A DNA stretch of 64,000 bases from NCBI RefSeq assembly GCF_026646375.1, contig NZ_JAIPPU010000005.1, positions 62,001-126,000 of the forward strand, in the 5' to 3' direction. Source of the stretch: Acetobacterium wieringae (GTDB taxonomy: Bacteria; Bacillota; Clostridia; Eubacteriales; Eubacteriaceae). Numbering within the stretch: the stretch's first letter is position 1; every line of letters begins with the position of its first letter. Below are positions 44,685 through 54,841 of the stretch, one piece after another. Below the pieces are notes generated by a model, which saw nothing but the letters and a program-made list of their open reading frames with translations, was not told the origin of the DNA and made no database searches. A program made the position numbers and the translations under genes.

Positions 44685-46949
44685 TTAACTTTCAGCGACC
44701 ACACGATTTCGCCCCAGACTCTTGGCCTGGTAGAGGGCCTGATCCGATCGGATTAGCAAGGCATCAATCGTTTCGTTTTTACGCAATTGGGATACTCCAA
44801 AGGAGCAGGTCTTATTTCCCACCTGTCTAAACACATGCGATTCAATCATTTCCCGAAGTTTTTCGGCCAGAACCATGGCCCCAGAAAGATCCGTATCGGT
44901 ACAGATAATGATAAACTCTTCGCCACCCCATCGACCTAAAACATCGATTCTTCGGATTCCTTTGGCCAAAATCTCGGTGATCTCAGTTAATACTTGATCA
45001 CCAACCTGATGACCAAATTGATCGTTTACTTTTTTAAAGAAATCAATATCCACCATAATAACCGATAAATCCTGTACCCTATCATCAGCCGCAGACTTTT
45101 GCTGCATTAGCACCTCATCAATCTTGCGACGATTATAAAGGCCGGTAAGCTGATCTTTAATGGCTAACTCTTTTAACTCTTCTTCCAACCGTTTACGCTC
45201 TGTTACATCTCGTTCCATATAAAGTACACCAATGGGATTGTTGTTATTATCCCGGAGAATATTCGCATTAACCTCACAATAAAAGTAACTACCGTCTTTT
45301 CGCACCATTAGATATTCAGCTGCTCCAGTTAAATTTCCCTTGATCATTTCGGTGACATAATAAATTGCCTTCTGATGATGGCTTTCATGAATAAATTCCA
45401 GAATATTTTTACCAACACATTCCGCCATGGAGTCAAGACCCCACATTGAATACGATTTTTCCGTTGCAAACTCCACGATCCCATCCATGGATGAAATCGC
45501 AATCCCATCTGGAGACGTCTCAATAATGGCTTTGAATTTTTCTTCGCTGGCTCTGAGGGCTTCTTCAATATATCGTCGTTCAATGATTTCATCCTGAAGC
45601 CGTCGATTGGTTTCGATGGTTCGGGCATGTGATTCTTTTTCTTCTGTAATGTCCCAATTCGTACCAATCATCCGCACAGCGTTTCCAACGTCGTCGTACT
45701 GCACCGTTGCTAAAGCACGAATAGTATGAATGGAACCATCCCGCCAGACCACCCGGAACTCAAAATGGTATTCTTCTTTATTTTGAATCGCCTGCTCTAA
45801 CGCTGCGCTTAATTGTTCTAAATCATCCGGGTGAATCGCCTGTTGCCACATTTGTTCAGGGACACAATAGTTTTTTTCTGGTAGATCATAAAGCTCCAGC
45901 ATTAAGTCATCAAAAAGCATTTGATTGGATAAAATGTCCCAATCCCAAATCCCAACCCGTCCAGCTCGAGTTGCCAGTGTAAGCCGGGTCGATGTCCGTT
46001 TTAGTTCTTCTTCAGCCTGCTTTTGCTCTGAAATATCTAGAAGGACGCCATTCCAAAGACTATCACCATTGTTCAACGGGGTTAACTCCGATTCGAACCG
46101 AATCCAACGGATCGCTCCCTCGATATAGCTACGCCCTTCCCAGCGAAAACTCTGACCACGCCTGGCAGCCCCTTTTTTTGCTGTTCTCAGCGACTTTCGA
46201 TCCTCTGGATGAATGGCCCGGTCAACCGCATCGGTGTTTGCCAATACCTCAGCTACCGATAACCCGAGCATCTGGCAGAACTTTTCACTACAATATTCAA
46301 ACCGGGTTTCGCCCGTACTTTTTCTGCGCATGGTATAGATCCCCACAGGAATCCGTTGTACCAGCTTATCATAGCGGGCGTTACTTTGGGCTAACGCCTG
46401 TTCCGCTTTTTTTGCATCGGTAACTGACCAGACATTTTCCATTAATAAGGTGATGTTCAATAAGTCACTTTCGACATAATCTGTCGCTTTATTGGCCAAT
46501 CCCACCACCCCGACAATTTGCTGATTCTTAAAAACAGGAATTGTTAAAAAATTATTCAGTGGGACATGTCCTTTGGGATAACCTTTTTTGAGCGGATTTT
46601 TTTGCTGAAAATTGTTTATGACAATTGGACGTCGTTGGCGCACAGCTTCGCCCCAAATCCCGGTTTTATCCAACTGATAGATGGTCTCCATCTTTTCGAG
46701 ATGACATGCTTCCATGACTTCTTCAGACCATGTATTTAAAATAAATTCTTCTCGGTCTTCATGATAATGATAGATGTATCCAACCTGACTGCCAGTGAGT
46801 TCGATGGCCTGGGTGAGTGCGTAATCCAAAAATTCCTGAATGGACTCCGAAGGATGTTTAAGAATATCGACCAATCGTCTTAATCGCTCTTCGCTGTCTT
46901 TATCGTCGCCGATGACTGTTATGGCGCTTCGTGTTTCTTTCTTATTCAT
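44685..46949 (-). CDS. GAF-PAS-PAS-PAS-GGDEF diguanylate cyclase
   Basis: A 754-residue soluble signalling protein with no TM segment. An N-terminal GAF domain (~25-185, GSQVGYIYHYHEDREEF, WGEAVRQRRPIVINN) is followed by PAS domains at ~190-310, ~315-440 (WDWDILSNQMLFDDLM) and ~470-590 (EASEEKFKAIIETSPDG-type start), each with PAC tails, and a GGDEF domain (~600-754) with GGEEF. The upstream ILAKGIRRIDVLGRWGGEEF contains R-x-x-D at the I-site position, so product inhibition is likely. It senses cytoplasmic signals and makes c-di-GMP. Confidence 0.9.
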   Translation of the reverse strand: MNKKETRSAITVIGDDKDSEERLRRLVDILKHPSESIQEFLDYALTQAIELTGSQVGYIYHYHEDREEFILNTWSEEVMEACHLEKMETIYQLDKTGIWGEAVRQRRPIVINNFQQKNPLKKGYPKGHVPLNNFLTIPVFKNQQIVGVVGLANKATDYVESDLLNITLLMENVWSVTDAKKAEQALAQSNARYDKLVQRIPVGIYTMRRKSTGETRFEYCSEKFCQMLGLSVAEVLANTDAVDRAIHPEDRKSLRTAKKGAARRGQSFRWEGRSYIEGAIRWIRFESELTPLNNGDSLWNGVLLDISEQKQAEEELKRTSTRLTLATRAGRVGIWDWDILSNQMLFDDLMLELYDLPEKNYCVPEQMWQQAIHPDDLEQLSAALEQAIQNKEEYHFEFRVVWRDGSIHTIRALATVQYDDVGNAVRMIGTNWDITEEKESHARTIETNRRLQDEIIERRYIEEALRASEEKFKAIIETSPDGIAISSMDGIVEFATEKSYSMWGLDSMAECVGKNILEFIHESHHQKAIYYVTEMIKGNLTGAAEYLMVRKDGSYFYCEVNANILRDNNNNPIGVLYMERDVTERKRLEEELKELAIKDQLTGLYNRRKIDEVLMQQKSAADDRVQDLSVIMVDIDFFKKVNDQFGHQVGDQVLTEITEILAKGIRRIDVLGRWGGEEFIIICTDTDLSGAMVLAEKLREMIESHVFRQVGNKTCSFGVSQLRKNETIDALLIRSDQALYQAKSLGRNRVVAES

Positions 46950-47177
46950 AGTATCTTCCAGTCCTTTTGCAAAAATTCAACCCAGAAATGGCGTCCGTAA
47001 AATAATTGATAATCATTCTCTGCCTACGTTCATTATAAACAGGACAGGTAGAAATTACCATCATTTTTATTCGACTTGCCCATTTGTTTTCGTCATTTTT
47101 TGTTTGAATAGTTAATTACCCAAATCGATACCCATGTATCAACGATTTAAAATTTAACGGTAAATTAATAGAATTGC

Positions 47178-47213
47178 AAAAAAGTCGGATTTTTTATTCA
47201 TCCGACTTTTTTG
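47178..47213. terminator. Terminator of the pst-phoU operon
   Basis: AAAAAAGTCGGAT / ATCCGACTTTTTT perfect stem, usable in both directions. Confidence 0.85.
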
Positions 47214-47230
47214 TTCTTGATTTTTAATAA

Positions 47231-47962
47231 TTATTCCGCTGATTTTTCGAGCTCCATGGCCTTGATCCTTTTTTGGAGAGCGAGTGTCTGTTCAATCGTC
47301 TCTTCATCCAGGTCGTTAAAATCAATGTAGTCACCGGTGACGATATAAAAGACCGTTTCAAAAATATTGGTAGCATGATCGCCAATTCGCTCCAGATACG
47401 AACCGACAAAAATAAATACCGAACCCTGATGGATGTTTTTCGAATTGTCCATCATATAGGCCAGACATTCATGATGAATCTGGACATTAAGGGCATCAAT
47501 CTCATCTTCCATATCCACCACTTCTCTTAAGCGACTGATGTCTTCATGAACAAAGGCAGCAATGGCCAACTTCAGCAACTTCTCAGCCAGTTCACAGGCC
47601 CTCGGAATATCAACCAGTCGCTTCATGTAAACCACTTCCGACAGTTCCAGCACCCGCTTGGAAATATTCACCGCTAAATCAGCAATTCGCTCCAGATTGG
47701 TGATAATCTTGTAGGTCGATGCCAGCCGTCGCAGATCCGTGGCCACCGGCCCCTGGGTCGCAATCACTTGACTGACTACCAGCTGCAGTTCAATCTCTTT
47801 GGCATCCACCAGATCATCCCGGTCGATGACCGATCGGGCCAGTTCACAATCCTGAGATTTTAGCGCATCCACCGAATCTGACAGCATTTTTTCAGTCATC
47901 GCCGACATCAGTAAGATTTCATCTTTAATCATTCGCAGTTCTTCATTATATCCAATTCGCAT
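47231..47962 (-). CDS. phoU: Phosphate signalling protein PhoU
   Basis: A 243-residue protein with two PhoU repeats, each with the metal-ligand E-x-x-x-D pattern (ITNLERIADLAVNISKRV near 90 and YLERIGDHATNIFETVFYI near 190). It links Pst activity to the PhoR/PhoB(P) two-component system. The ATG at 47962 has AAGGAG at 7 bases; two upstream in-frame ATG codons lack spacing. It overlaps no gene but follows pstB closely in the operon. Confidence 0.92.
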   Translation of the reverse strand: MRIGYNEELRMIKDEILLMSAMTEKMLSDSVDALKSQDCELARSVIDRDDLVDAKEIELQLVVSQVIATQGPVATDLRRLASTYKIITNLERIADLAVNISKRVLELSEVVYMKRLVDIPRACELAEKLLKLAIAAFVHEDISRLREVVDMEDEIDALNVQIHHECLAYMMDNSKNIHQGSVFIFVGSYLERIGDHATNIFETVFYIVTGDYIDFNDLDEETIEQTLALQKRIKAMELEKSAE

Positions 47963-47976
47963 GTTCATTCTCCTTA

Positions 47977-48735
47977 TCAACCGAAACGTCCGGTGATGTA
48001 ATCCTCAGTCCGCTTATCATGGGGGTTTGTGAATATGATCGGTGTTTCATTGAATTCGATCACTTCGCCCATCAGAAAGAAGGCGGTTTTATCCGATATT
48101 CGTCCCGCCTGTTGCATCGAATGGGTGACGATAATAATGGTATAATCTTTCTTTAAACTGGACATCAGATCTTCGATCTTGGCCGTGGCAATAGGGTCGA
48201 GGGCCGAGGTTGGTTCATCCATTAAAATCACCTCCGGGTTCATCGCAATGGTTCGGGCAATACAGAGCCGCTGCTGTTGACCACCTGATAATCCCAGTGC
48301 CGATTTATTGAGTCGATCCTTGACTTCATCCCAGAGGGCTGCCTTTGTCAGGCTTTCCTTTACCAGAGCATCCAGTTGGTTTTTATCCTTCATTCCCTGA
48401 CATTTCGGGCCATAGGCGATATTTTCATAAATACTCATCGGAAATGGATTGGGTTTTTGAAACACCATTCCCACTCGAGTTCGCAGATTGATGACATCAA
48501 TTGGTCCGTTAATATCTTTTCCGTCAAAAAGAATCTCACCGTTAATTTTGACCGAGTCAATCAAATCGTTCATGCGATTGAGGCAGCGTAAAAAAGTCGA
48601 CTTACCACAGCCAGAAGGGCCAATGAACGCCGTCACTTCCTTCTCCCGTATTTCCATATTGATTGATTTAAGAGCCTGAAAATCGCCATAGAACAAATCC
48701 AGGTTTTTAGTATTAAACTTTATATTTGTGTCCAT
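47977..48735 (-). CDS. pstB: Phosphate ABC transporter ATP-binding protein PstB
   Basis: A 252-residue ATPase with Walker A GPSGCGKS, the PstB-specific [16 protein letters not shown], signature LSGGQQQR and Walker [13 protein letters not shown]. The ATG at 48735 follows GAGGAG; an upstream ATG at 48747 overlaps pstA. It energises the PstCA channel. Confidence 0.95.
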   Translation of the reverse strand: MDTNIKFNTKNLDLFYGDFQALKSINMEIREKEVTAFIGPSGCGKSTFLRCLNRMNDLIDSVKINGEILFDGKDINGPIDVINLRTRVGMVFQKPNPFPMSIYENIAYGPKCQGMKDKNQLDALVKESLTKAALWDEVKDRLNKSALGLSGGQQQRLCIARTIAMNPEVILMDEPTSALDPIATAKIEDLMSSLKKDYTIIIVTHSMQQAGRISDKTAFFLMGEVIEFNETPIIFTNPHDKRTEDYITGRFG

Positions 48736-48743
48736 ATTACTCC

Positions 48744-49949
48744 TCATTTTTTATTAAAGACGTCCAACTTGTCAGAAGTGATCCGGGACAAGATGTTCAG
48801 TACAATAACAATGACAATTATGACTATGCCAATCGCACAGGCCAACTCGATGTTCCCTTCTTCCTTGGCCACATAATAGGCTTGTACCGTCAGGGTACTG
48901 CCCGGTGAAAAAAGCGTTCCGGGAATTTGCGCTACCGTTCCGGCCGTGAGTAACAAAGCAGCCGATTCTCCGACCACCCGGCCAATGCTTAGCAGCACTG
49001 CGGTCGCAATTCCTGGAACTGCACAAGGCAACACCACCTTGAAGATGGTTTGCAGCTTGGTGGCGCCTAGAGCCAGAGAGCCTTCCCGAAAGGCCATCGG
49101 CACAGTTTTCAGTGCTTCTTCAGTACTTCGGATGATAACCGGAAGTAGGATTATGGCCACAGTCAGACTGCCGGAAATCAATGAGATCTGTAAATTCATA
49201 GCGACTACAAAGAAGGCCATCCCAAACAGACCAAAAATAATCGACGGAATCCCTGCCAGACATTCCGCTGCGAAACGAATCGCATTCACCAGTCGTCCGG
49301 GTTTGGCATATTCGGTCAAGTAAATTGCTCCAAAAATACCCAGTGGCAAAGCCACAATCAGTGACAACAAGACCATATACAACGTTGTGATGATATTCGA
49401 CTTGATGCCGCCACCAGGTTGAACAACTTTTATTTTCAATTCGCCTGATTCTGCTGAGATTGTTTTTGATACTTCTTCCAGCGTCATATCGCTAAAATCA
49501 GTGCCATTAATGCTCTGAAGAATATAATCGGTGCCAATAATGATTGCTTTACCGGTAGAATCAATGGCCCCGTTTAGCGGCGAGTCTTTTTCAATGTAAC
49601 TAATCACAATCTGTTCCCGTTCGGTGCTGTGATTTTTATAAGAAACCTTGGAAATGGCAGCCCCGATATTTTCCACATAGATGGGGCCTTCCAGCAGTGT
49701 TTCATAGCGTTGATCATAGGGCTGCTTATTGTTCAGGTTTTCTTCATCAATGCTCAGTGGTACATCACCGGACTCCATAAAGGCATAGACGACCTTTTCA
49801 TTATAATCCCGGGTCAAGAAATCCCAGTTTACCAGACTAATTCCCTTTACAAAAATGAACCCGACAATCGATAGCAAGACACTTAAGGTGATGCCAGTGG
49901 CCAGATAAATAATCCCTTTAACTAAACTATCTTTTGCTGTTCTTCCCAT
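48744..49949 (-). CDS. pstA: Phosphate ABC transporter permease PstA with inserted extracytoplasmic domain
   Basis: A 401-residue permease, about 100 residues longer than usual. TM1 (~14-36) is followed by an extra ~130-residue extracytoplasmic segment (~40-185) whose second half looks like a PDZ domain: [22 protein letters not shown] and [13 protein letters not shown]. The remaining five TM segments and the EAA loop ([24 protein letters not shown]) are typical of PstA. Directly follows pstC. It forms the channel with PstC. Confidence 0.92.
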   Translation of the reverse strand: MGRTAKDSLVKGIIYLATGITLSVLLSIVGFIFVKGISLVNWDFLTRDYNEKVVYAFMESGDVPLSIDEENLNNKQPYDQRYETLLEGPIYVENIGAAISKVSYKNHSTEREQIVISYIEKDSPLNGAIDSTGKAIIIGTDYILQSINGTDFSDMTLEEVSKTISAESGELKIKVVQPGGGIKSNIITTLYMVLLSLIVALPLGIFGAIYLTEYAKPGRLVNAIRFAAECLAGIPSIIFGLFGMAFFVVAMNLQISLISGSLTVAIILLPVIIRSTEEALKTVPMAFREGSLALGATKLQTIFKVVLPCAVPGIATAVLLSIGRVVGESAALLLTAGTVAQIPGTLFSPGSTLTVQAYYVAKEEGNIELACAIGIVIIVIVIVLNILSRITSDKLDVFNKK

Positions 49950-50831
49950 TTAACTACCTACCTTTGCCTTAATCAATTTATTGACAGCCAGATTGATGAT
50001 CATAATAAAAATAAATAAGACCACCCCAGTTGAGTAGAGCAGCTCCTGGTGAACCCCGGAGGCGTAGCCCATTTCCAAGGCAATATTGGTCGTCAGTGGC
50101 CGGATCTGATCAAACAGACTGGTGGGAATCCCCGCAATGGGATTTCCGCAAACCAGCATCACTGCCATGGTTTCGCCAATAGCTCGACCAATCCCCAGAA
50201 TTACCCCAGTCATAATCCCGGACCGGGCTGCCGGTACGACCACTTTGAAAATCGTCTGAATTTTAGATGCCCCCAGAGCATAGGAACCTTCCCGATATTC
50301 TTTCGGAACGGCGCTGATGGAGGTTTCAGAGATGCTGACCACGGTTGGCAAAATCATAATTGCCAATACCAGGATCGTCGCCAGCAACGATTCACCCTGA
50401 GCCATCGGAGAAATATTAAGTACATAGGGTACAACGATTCCCAAGCCAAAAACCCCATATAAAACCGATGGAATCCCTGCCAGTAGTTCCACTGCAAAGC
50501 GGATCTTTTTACCAATTCGGGAACTGGCCATTTCAGAAATATAAACAGCGGTAAGAATCGCTACTGGTACACCAATCAGAATTGCCCCAAAGGTTGCATA
50601 AACGGATCCCACAATCATATAAAAAATTCCGTACAGATTTGAACCCGGTCGCCATTCAACCCCGGTTAAAAAATCCCATAAAGGGTAACTGTTGGAAATA
50701 AAGGGTTTTAATCCATTGTAAAAAACGAAAGCTGTGATTGCCAAAACACTGACTACAGCTACGAAAGCACAGATCAAAAAAAAGCCTTCAATGATTTTCT
50801 CTTTTTGTTTCTTACGTTTAATTGCCTGCAA
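49950..50831 (-). CDS. pstC: Phosphate ABC transporter permease PstC
   Basis: A 293-residue, six-TM permease of normal length. The EAA loop SISAVPKEYREGSYALGASKIQTI and the GAILIGVPVAILTAVY segment are typical. It starts with TTG at 50831, about eight bases after AAAGGAGC; no ATG is available nearby. Lies ~100 bases after pstS, separated by a hairpin. Confidence 0.93.
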   Translation of the reverse strand: MQAIKRKKQKEKIIEGFFLICAFVAVVSVLAITAFVFYNGLKPFISNSYPLWDFLTGVEWRPGSNLYGIFYMIVGSVYATFGAILIGVPVAILTAVYISEMASSRIGKKIRFAVELLAGIPSVLYGVFGLGIVVPYVLNISPMAQGESLLATILVLAIMILPTVVSISETSISAVPKEYREGSYALGASKIQTIFKVVVPAARSGIMTGVILGIGRAIGETMAVMLVCGNPIAGIPTSLFDQIRPLTTNIALEMGYASGVHQELLYSTGVVLFIFIMIINLAVNKLIKAKVGS

Positions 50832-50894
50832 AATAAACGCTCCTTTTCATACCCACGCTGATTACTTGCTGTCATGGGATTATTTTAATGAAGA

Positions 50895-50916
50895 GAGACT
50901 CCTTTTCAGGAGTCTC
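50895..50916 (-). other. Intercistronic hairpin between pstS and pstC
   Basis: GAGACTCCT / AGGAGTCTC perfect 9-bp stem with a 4-base loop. On the transcribed minus strand it is not followed by a clear T-run, so it looks more like an mRNA-stabilising or partial stop element that raises pstS over the rest. Confidence 0.6.
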
Positions 50917-50928
50917 AGTTTTTTGGTA

Positions 50929-51771
50929 TTAAACTGCGATACCACCGTGTTCTTCTACGATCGCCTGCCCTTCGGTACTCATCAGGAAGTCAAGGAATGC
51001 CAGGGTTGCATCATCAACTTTTGACTCATCATACATAGCCAGGAATGGTCGTGAAATAGGATAGGTTTTGTTTTTAACATTATCAACGGTTGCCTTAACA
51101 CCGTCGACATCAATGGCTTTAACGGTTTTATCTACGAAGGTTAATGAAACATAGCCAATGGCATTAGTATTTCCGGCTACCGTTGTCTGAACATTTCCGT
51201 TACCCTCTTTAATGGTGGCATCGGCTTTCAGTTTTTCTTTAAAACCAACCAGTTCTTCGACTGCATCTCGGGTGCCTGAACCATCTTCCCGGGATACTAC
51301 AACGATCGGGGCATCGGCTCCGCCAACTTCGCTCCAGTTGGTAATTTCGCCCATATAGATTTTGGCGACCTGGTCTTTGGTCAGGTTGGTAACCGTATTG
51401 GCCGGGTTTACGACGATGGCAATTCCATCATAAGCAAAGATCAGTTCCGTTAAATTACCCTTTTCTTCGGTTTTTAATTCCCGGGAAGCACAGCCAAAGG
51501 AGTAGGTGCCAGCGGTTGCCCCTTTAATCCCATCTGATGATCCGGTTCCGCTGTAAGTGAACTTGGCATCCGGGTTCAATGCTGTAAATTCTGAACCAGC
51601 GGCATCGATAATTTTCTGAACAGAAGTGGAACCGCCACCGTTGATTTCACCAGAAACCGTCGCTTTCGTTGTAGAAGTCGATGTTGATCCTGATGATCCG
51701 CATCCTGCCAGGGTCAGCACGGTCGCGCCAACTAACAGTGATACTAAAACTCTTTTTAATTTTTTTGACAT
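50929..51771 (-). CDS. pstS: Phosphate-binding lipoprotein PstS
   Basis: A 280-residue solute-binding lipoprotein; lipobox LAGC with Cys23 after a signal helix. The phosphate-contacting motifs GSTSVQK, SGTGSSDGIKG, SREDGSGTRDA and TTVAGNTNAIGY are present. The ATG at 51771 follows GAAGGAG; an in-frame TTG at 51786 overlaps that site. First gene of pstSCAB-phoU, with a PHO-box-like repeat upstream. Confidence 0.95.
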   Translation of the reverse strand: MSKKLKRVLVSLLVGATVLTLAGCGSSGSTSTSTTKATVSGEINGGGSTSVQKIIDAAGSEFTALNPDAKFTYSGTGSSDGIKGATAGTYSFGCASRELKTEEKGNLTELIFAYDGIAIVVNPANTVTNLTKDQVAKIYMGEITNWSEVGGADAPIVVVSREDGSGTRDAVEELVGFKEKLKADATIKEGNGNVQTTVAGNTNAIGYVSLTFVDKTVKAIDVDGVKATVDNVKNKTYPISRPFLAMYDESKVDDATLAFLDFLMSTEGQAIVEEHGGIAV

Positions 51772-51853
51772 TTTTTTCTCCTTCAAATTTCCTTAATTTT
51801 CGTTGTTTGCATAGTTATCTTATCAAATAAAAAACCATAAAAGGTTTTGAGGA

Positions 51854-51882
51854 GGTAAAGAGATTGTTAACACTCTGTTAAA
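51854..51882 (-). promoter_or_regulatory. PHO-box-like repeat upstream of pstS
   Basis: On the minus strand TTAACA-5-TTAACA-5-TTTACC, the 11-base phased hexamers recognised by Bacillus PhoP, pointing towards pstS. Phosphate-starvation activation is expected. Confidence 0.7.
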
Positions 51883-51924
51883 TTGCAGGCGTTTAAATTT
51901 TTGTTTATACTTACAGAGTTTCAA

Positions 51925-51962
51925 AGCAAAAAGCAGACTGGCGATTCAGTCTGCTTTTTGCT
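51925..51962. terminator. Terminator after the HD-domain gene
   Basis: AGCAAAAAGCAGACTG / CAGTCTGCTTTTTGCT, a 16-bp stem with A- and T-tracts; stops the minus-strand HD gene and protects the pst promoter. Confidence 0.85.
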
Positions 51963-51993
51963 TAATAAAATTTTTACTTTACTTTTCTAACCA

Positions 51994-52542
51994 TTAAATT
52001 CTATTGAAAATTTCTTCAATTAAGGCTTTGAGTTCCTGGTACATCGCTAAACCCGTCAGTGGTGCCAATGCATCCAGCACACCCTGGTAATACCAAGCCT
52101 GCTTTTCCTTGCCTCTGACAAATATTTCCCAGACATCTTCGCCGATTCTGGCATAATCAGCTTTGACGCTTCTTAAGTTGGCCAGTTTATCAGCGCAGGC
52201 CAGCATCTGCATGTCACGGGTTGCTTCATTCTTTAAAAAATCGATGGTATGTTGCTTGCGTGCTTCCCAGGACAAGCGTTTATTTTCCGAATCGGAGGCG
52301 ACCAGATCGGCAACGGCATCACCAAATTCCCGACGGATCGTTGTCAGACTGGTATCGGTATCTTCAACCGTATCGTGAAGCAGACCGGCCATGATCAGGG
52401 TTTCATTTTCTTGTGGATCCACGGCTTCACTAAGAATTTTGGCGACCTCAAAGGGGTGTGTAATATAGGGAACCTGGGAGCCTTTGCGGAAATGACCTTC
52501 ATGGGCTTTGGCAGAAAATTCAATGGCTTTTGATATTGACAT
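51994..52542 (-). CDS. HD-domain phosphohydrolase (RelA/SpoT HD-like)
   Basis: A 182-residue HD domain. H-x-G-HFRKGSQVPYITHPFEVAKIL near 14-38, LLHDTVEDTD near 60 and the ACADKLANLRSVKADY segment near 120 are the same motifs as in the hydrolase half of RelA/SpoT (and Mesh1-type small hydrolases). A (p)ppGpp or nucleotide hydrolase role is plausible but there is no synthetase domain. The ATG at 52542 follows AGGAGG; an in-frame start at 52596 lacks one. Confidence 0.82.
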   Translation of the reverse strand: MSISKAIEFSAKAHEGHFRKGSQVPYITHPFEVAKILSEAVDPQENETLIMAGLLHDTVEDTDTSLTTIRREFGDAVADLVASDSENKRLSWEARKQHTIDFLKNEATRDMQMLACADKLANLRSVKADYARIGEDVWEIFVRGKEKQAWYYQGVLDALAPLTGLAMYQELKALIEEIFNRI

Positions 52543-52654
52543 AGACCCTCCTTGATTTAAAATCTCTTCGAAATTGCGAAATGAACGCGCATCCAACCGT
52601 GCTTACTTTATGTGTAATGTCAAGCTTTCCTGGATAAATCACTACTAAAAAAGC

Positions 52655-53215
52655 TCAAACTTTTTTCTCAAACTTTTTTAGTATTTTATCATAAACCACT
52701 TGCATATGAGCTTCATTGACGTAATCAGTCAGTTGATCAATGGCGATCCATCTGACCCCGCTGTTTTCATCCGGTTTGATGGCCAGTGGTTCGTCCTCAG
52801 AAGCCAAAAGTAAATAGGCCACTGATAAATGTAAATGGGCCGAAACCGGCTGATTGTTTTTGAGATGACCAAAAACCGGTAAAATGTCCAATGAAATAAT
52901 ATTGTCAGACATCGCTGTCACCGTGCTTAATCCGGTTTCTTCTTTAGCTTCCCGGATTGCCACCTGAAGCAGATCCACTTCGCCATCAGCATGCCCTCCG
53001 GTCCAGGACCAGGACTGATAAATATTGTGGTAGATCATTAACAGTTTATCCCGTGACGGATTAAAAATCAAGGCTGAACTGGTCAGATGGGCAATTTTAT
53101 TGTCCCGGAGCAAAACATCCGGATTATTATGAATAAATCGGATAAAGGTCTGTTGATCGGCCTGTTCCTGAGCTGATTCGGGTTTAAATGCGGTAATGGC
53201 GGTTAAATAATCCAT
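52655..53215 (-). CDS. Nudix hydrolase
   Basis: A 186-residue protein with a complete Nudix box: G-HADGE followed by REAKEETGL (GX5EX7REUXEEXGU). The N-terminal ~40 residues form a helical extension. Members cleave nucleoside diphosphate derivatives; the substrate is not readable. GAGGAG precedes the ATG. It follows the helicase gene by 29 bases and may be co-transcribed. Confidence 0.88.
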   Translation of the reverse strand: MDYLTAITAFKPESAQEQADQQTFIRFIHNNPDVLLRDNKIAHLTSSALIFNPSRDKLLMIYHNIYQSWSWTGGHADGEVDLLQVAIREAKEETGLSTVTAMSDNIISLDILPVFGHLKNNQPVSAHLHLSVAYLLLASEDEPLAIKPDENSGVRWIAIDQLTDYVNEAHMQVVYDKILKKFEKKV

Positions 53216-53244
53216 GGGCTCCTCACGTAAAGCACTAAGGTTAA

Positions 53245-54735
53245 TTAATAAAATCGACGGATCGGTTTTTTTCGGGCAATCGTAACCGGTTTATCTTCGG
53301 CGAGGGTTACCTTTCTCGGCCGTCCTTTGATGTTTCGGGTTTGCAGCTCTTTTAGCACCTGCGGGCCTTTGTTGTTAAGAATTTCCACGAAAGTGGAGAC
53401 ATCCAGGATCGTAATCACGCCGATATCCGCTGCTGTCATCCCCTTCAGATTGCAGAGCGTCCCGACAATATCGACCGGCCGCATTTTGGTCTTTTTACCG
53501 GCATTGATATGGATCTTGGTGATTTCCCGGCTCAGATCATGGGCTTTGTCCAGCTTTTCGACGGGTTTTTCCTGCAGCTTTGTAAGAAAGGCCGGTTTCA
53601 TTGCATGAACAGTGGAAAGCGTCGGACATTCTTTTTCAATAATTTCTTTATCGATATAATTCTCAATATCTCGAAACAAGCGGCCTTCTTTTTCCGAAAC
53701 CAGGGTAATCGCCTTGCCACTGGTGCCCCGACGGCCCGTCCGTCCGATCCGATGGACATAGGTTTCCTTTTCCCAGGGCACATCAAAATTGATAACCAGC
53801 GAAATCTCATGAATATCGATCCCTCGGGCTGCCACATCGGTGGCAATCAGATAGCGAAAGGCTCCCTTTTTAAACCGCTGCATGACCTGGGTGCGGTCAT
53901 CCTGTTCCATGCCGCCGTGAATCTTTTCACAGGCCTTGTTATTTTTACCCAGCAAATTATAAATCGTATTGACCATTTCCTGGGTGTTACAAAAAATAAT
54001 ACAACTGTCCGGATTTTCCACCACCAGTATATCTTTTAAAGCATCCAGCTTATTGTCGTGACCCGTTTTATAAACGAACTGTTCAATCGCGTCCGTTCGT
54101 TTGGCCTCTGCTTCAATCTCAATGATCTGGGGATCATTCATGTATTTTTTTGACAGCCGCTGTATCTCATTTTCCAGCGTCGCCGAAAACAACATCGTCA
54201 CCCGGTTTTTGGGCAATTCATTGATGATCTCCTCAACCTGATCGATAAAACCCATATTCAGCATCTCATCGGCCTCATCGATGACCAGAAAGTGGATCTC
54301 GTCAGTAATGAAAGTACCCCGCTCGATATGATCCATAACCCGGCCCGGGGTTCCCACCACCACATGGGTTTTCTGTTTCAGTTCTTTTTCCTGACGGCGG
54401 ATCGGAGATTTTCCATAGAGGGCGGATACTTTAACCCGCTTGAAGCGGCCGATATTAAAAATATCTTCATGGACTTGCAGCGCCAGTTCCCGGGTAGGCG
54501 TCAGCACCAGGGCCTGTGGTTTGTTTTCTTCCCAGTCCAACAGTTCACAGATGGGAATTCCGAAGGCGGCCGTTTTTCCACTGCCGGTTTGAGCCCTACA
54601 AAGAATATCTTTTTTTTCCAAAGCAATCGGGATCACGGCTTCCTGAACTTTTGTCGGGTTTTTAAAATTGAGTTTTTCAATGGCTTTTAGGAGCTCATCA
54701 CTGAGTTGGTACTGGTTAAACTTTTTATTTATCAC
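53245..54735 (-). CDS. DEAD-box RNA helicase with DbpA-type RNA-binding domain
   Basis: A 496-residue helicase. Q-motif FKNPTKVQEAVIP, Walker A AQTGSGKT, PTRELALQ, DEAD, SAT and HRIGRTGR are all intact in residues 20-350. The last ~80 residues (KIHINAGKKTKMRPVDIVGTL onward) form a DbpA RNA-binding domain, which in DbpA/YxiN targets 23S rRNA, so ribosome assembly or cold-stress RNA remodelling is likely. It starts with GTG and a weak ribosome site. Its leader holds a promoter and a terminator-like hairpin. Confidence 0.92.
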   Translation of the reverse strand: MINKKFNQYQLSDELLKAIEKLNFKNPTKVQEAVIPIALEKKDILCRAQTGSGKTAAFGIPICELLDWEENKPQALVLTPTRELALQVHEDIFNIGRFKRVKVSALYGKSPIRRQEKELKQKTHVVVGTPGRVMDHIERGTFITDEIHFLVIDEADEMLNMGFIDQVEEIINELPKNRVTMLFSATLENEIQRLSKKYMNDPQIIEIEAEAKRTDAIEQFVYKTGHDNKLDALKDILVVENPDSCIIFCNTQEMVNTIYNLLGKNNKACEKIHGGMEQDDRTQVMQRFKKGAFRYLIATDVAARGIDIHEISLVINFDVPWEKETYVHRIGRTGRRGTSGKAITLVSEKEGRLFRDIENYIDKEIIEKECPTLSTVHAMKPAFLTKLQEKPVEKLDKAHDLSREITKIHINAGKKTKMRPVDIVGTLCNLKGMTAADIGVITILDVSTFVEILNNKGPQVLKELQTRNIKGRPRKVTLAEDKPVTIARKKPIRRFY

Positions 54736-54781
54736 TTTTTTCTACTTTCTATTTTTATTCTCAACTGAATCTAATCCATTT

Positions 54782-54821
54782 AAAAAGCTGTATCTACTGG
54801 GAATTTACAGAAGATACAGCT
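54782..54821 (-). terminator. Attenuator-like hairpin in the helicase leader
   Basis: AGCTGTATCT / AGATACAGCT perfect stem extended by CTG/CAG, followed by five T residues on the minus strand. It lies between the putative promoter (54842-54870) and the helicase start at 54735. Confidence 0.65.
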
Positions 54822-54841
54822 ACTCTTACACTTGACAAATT

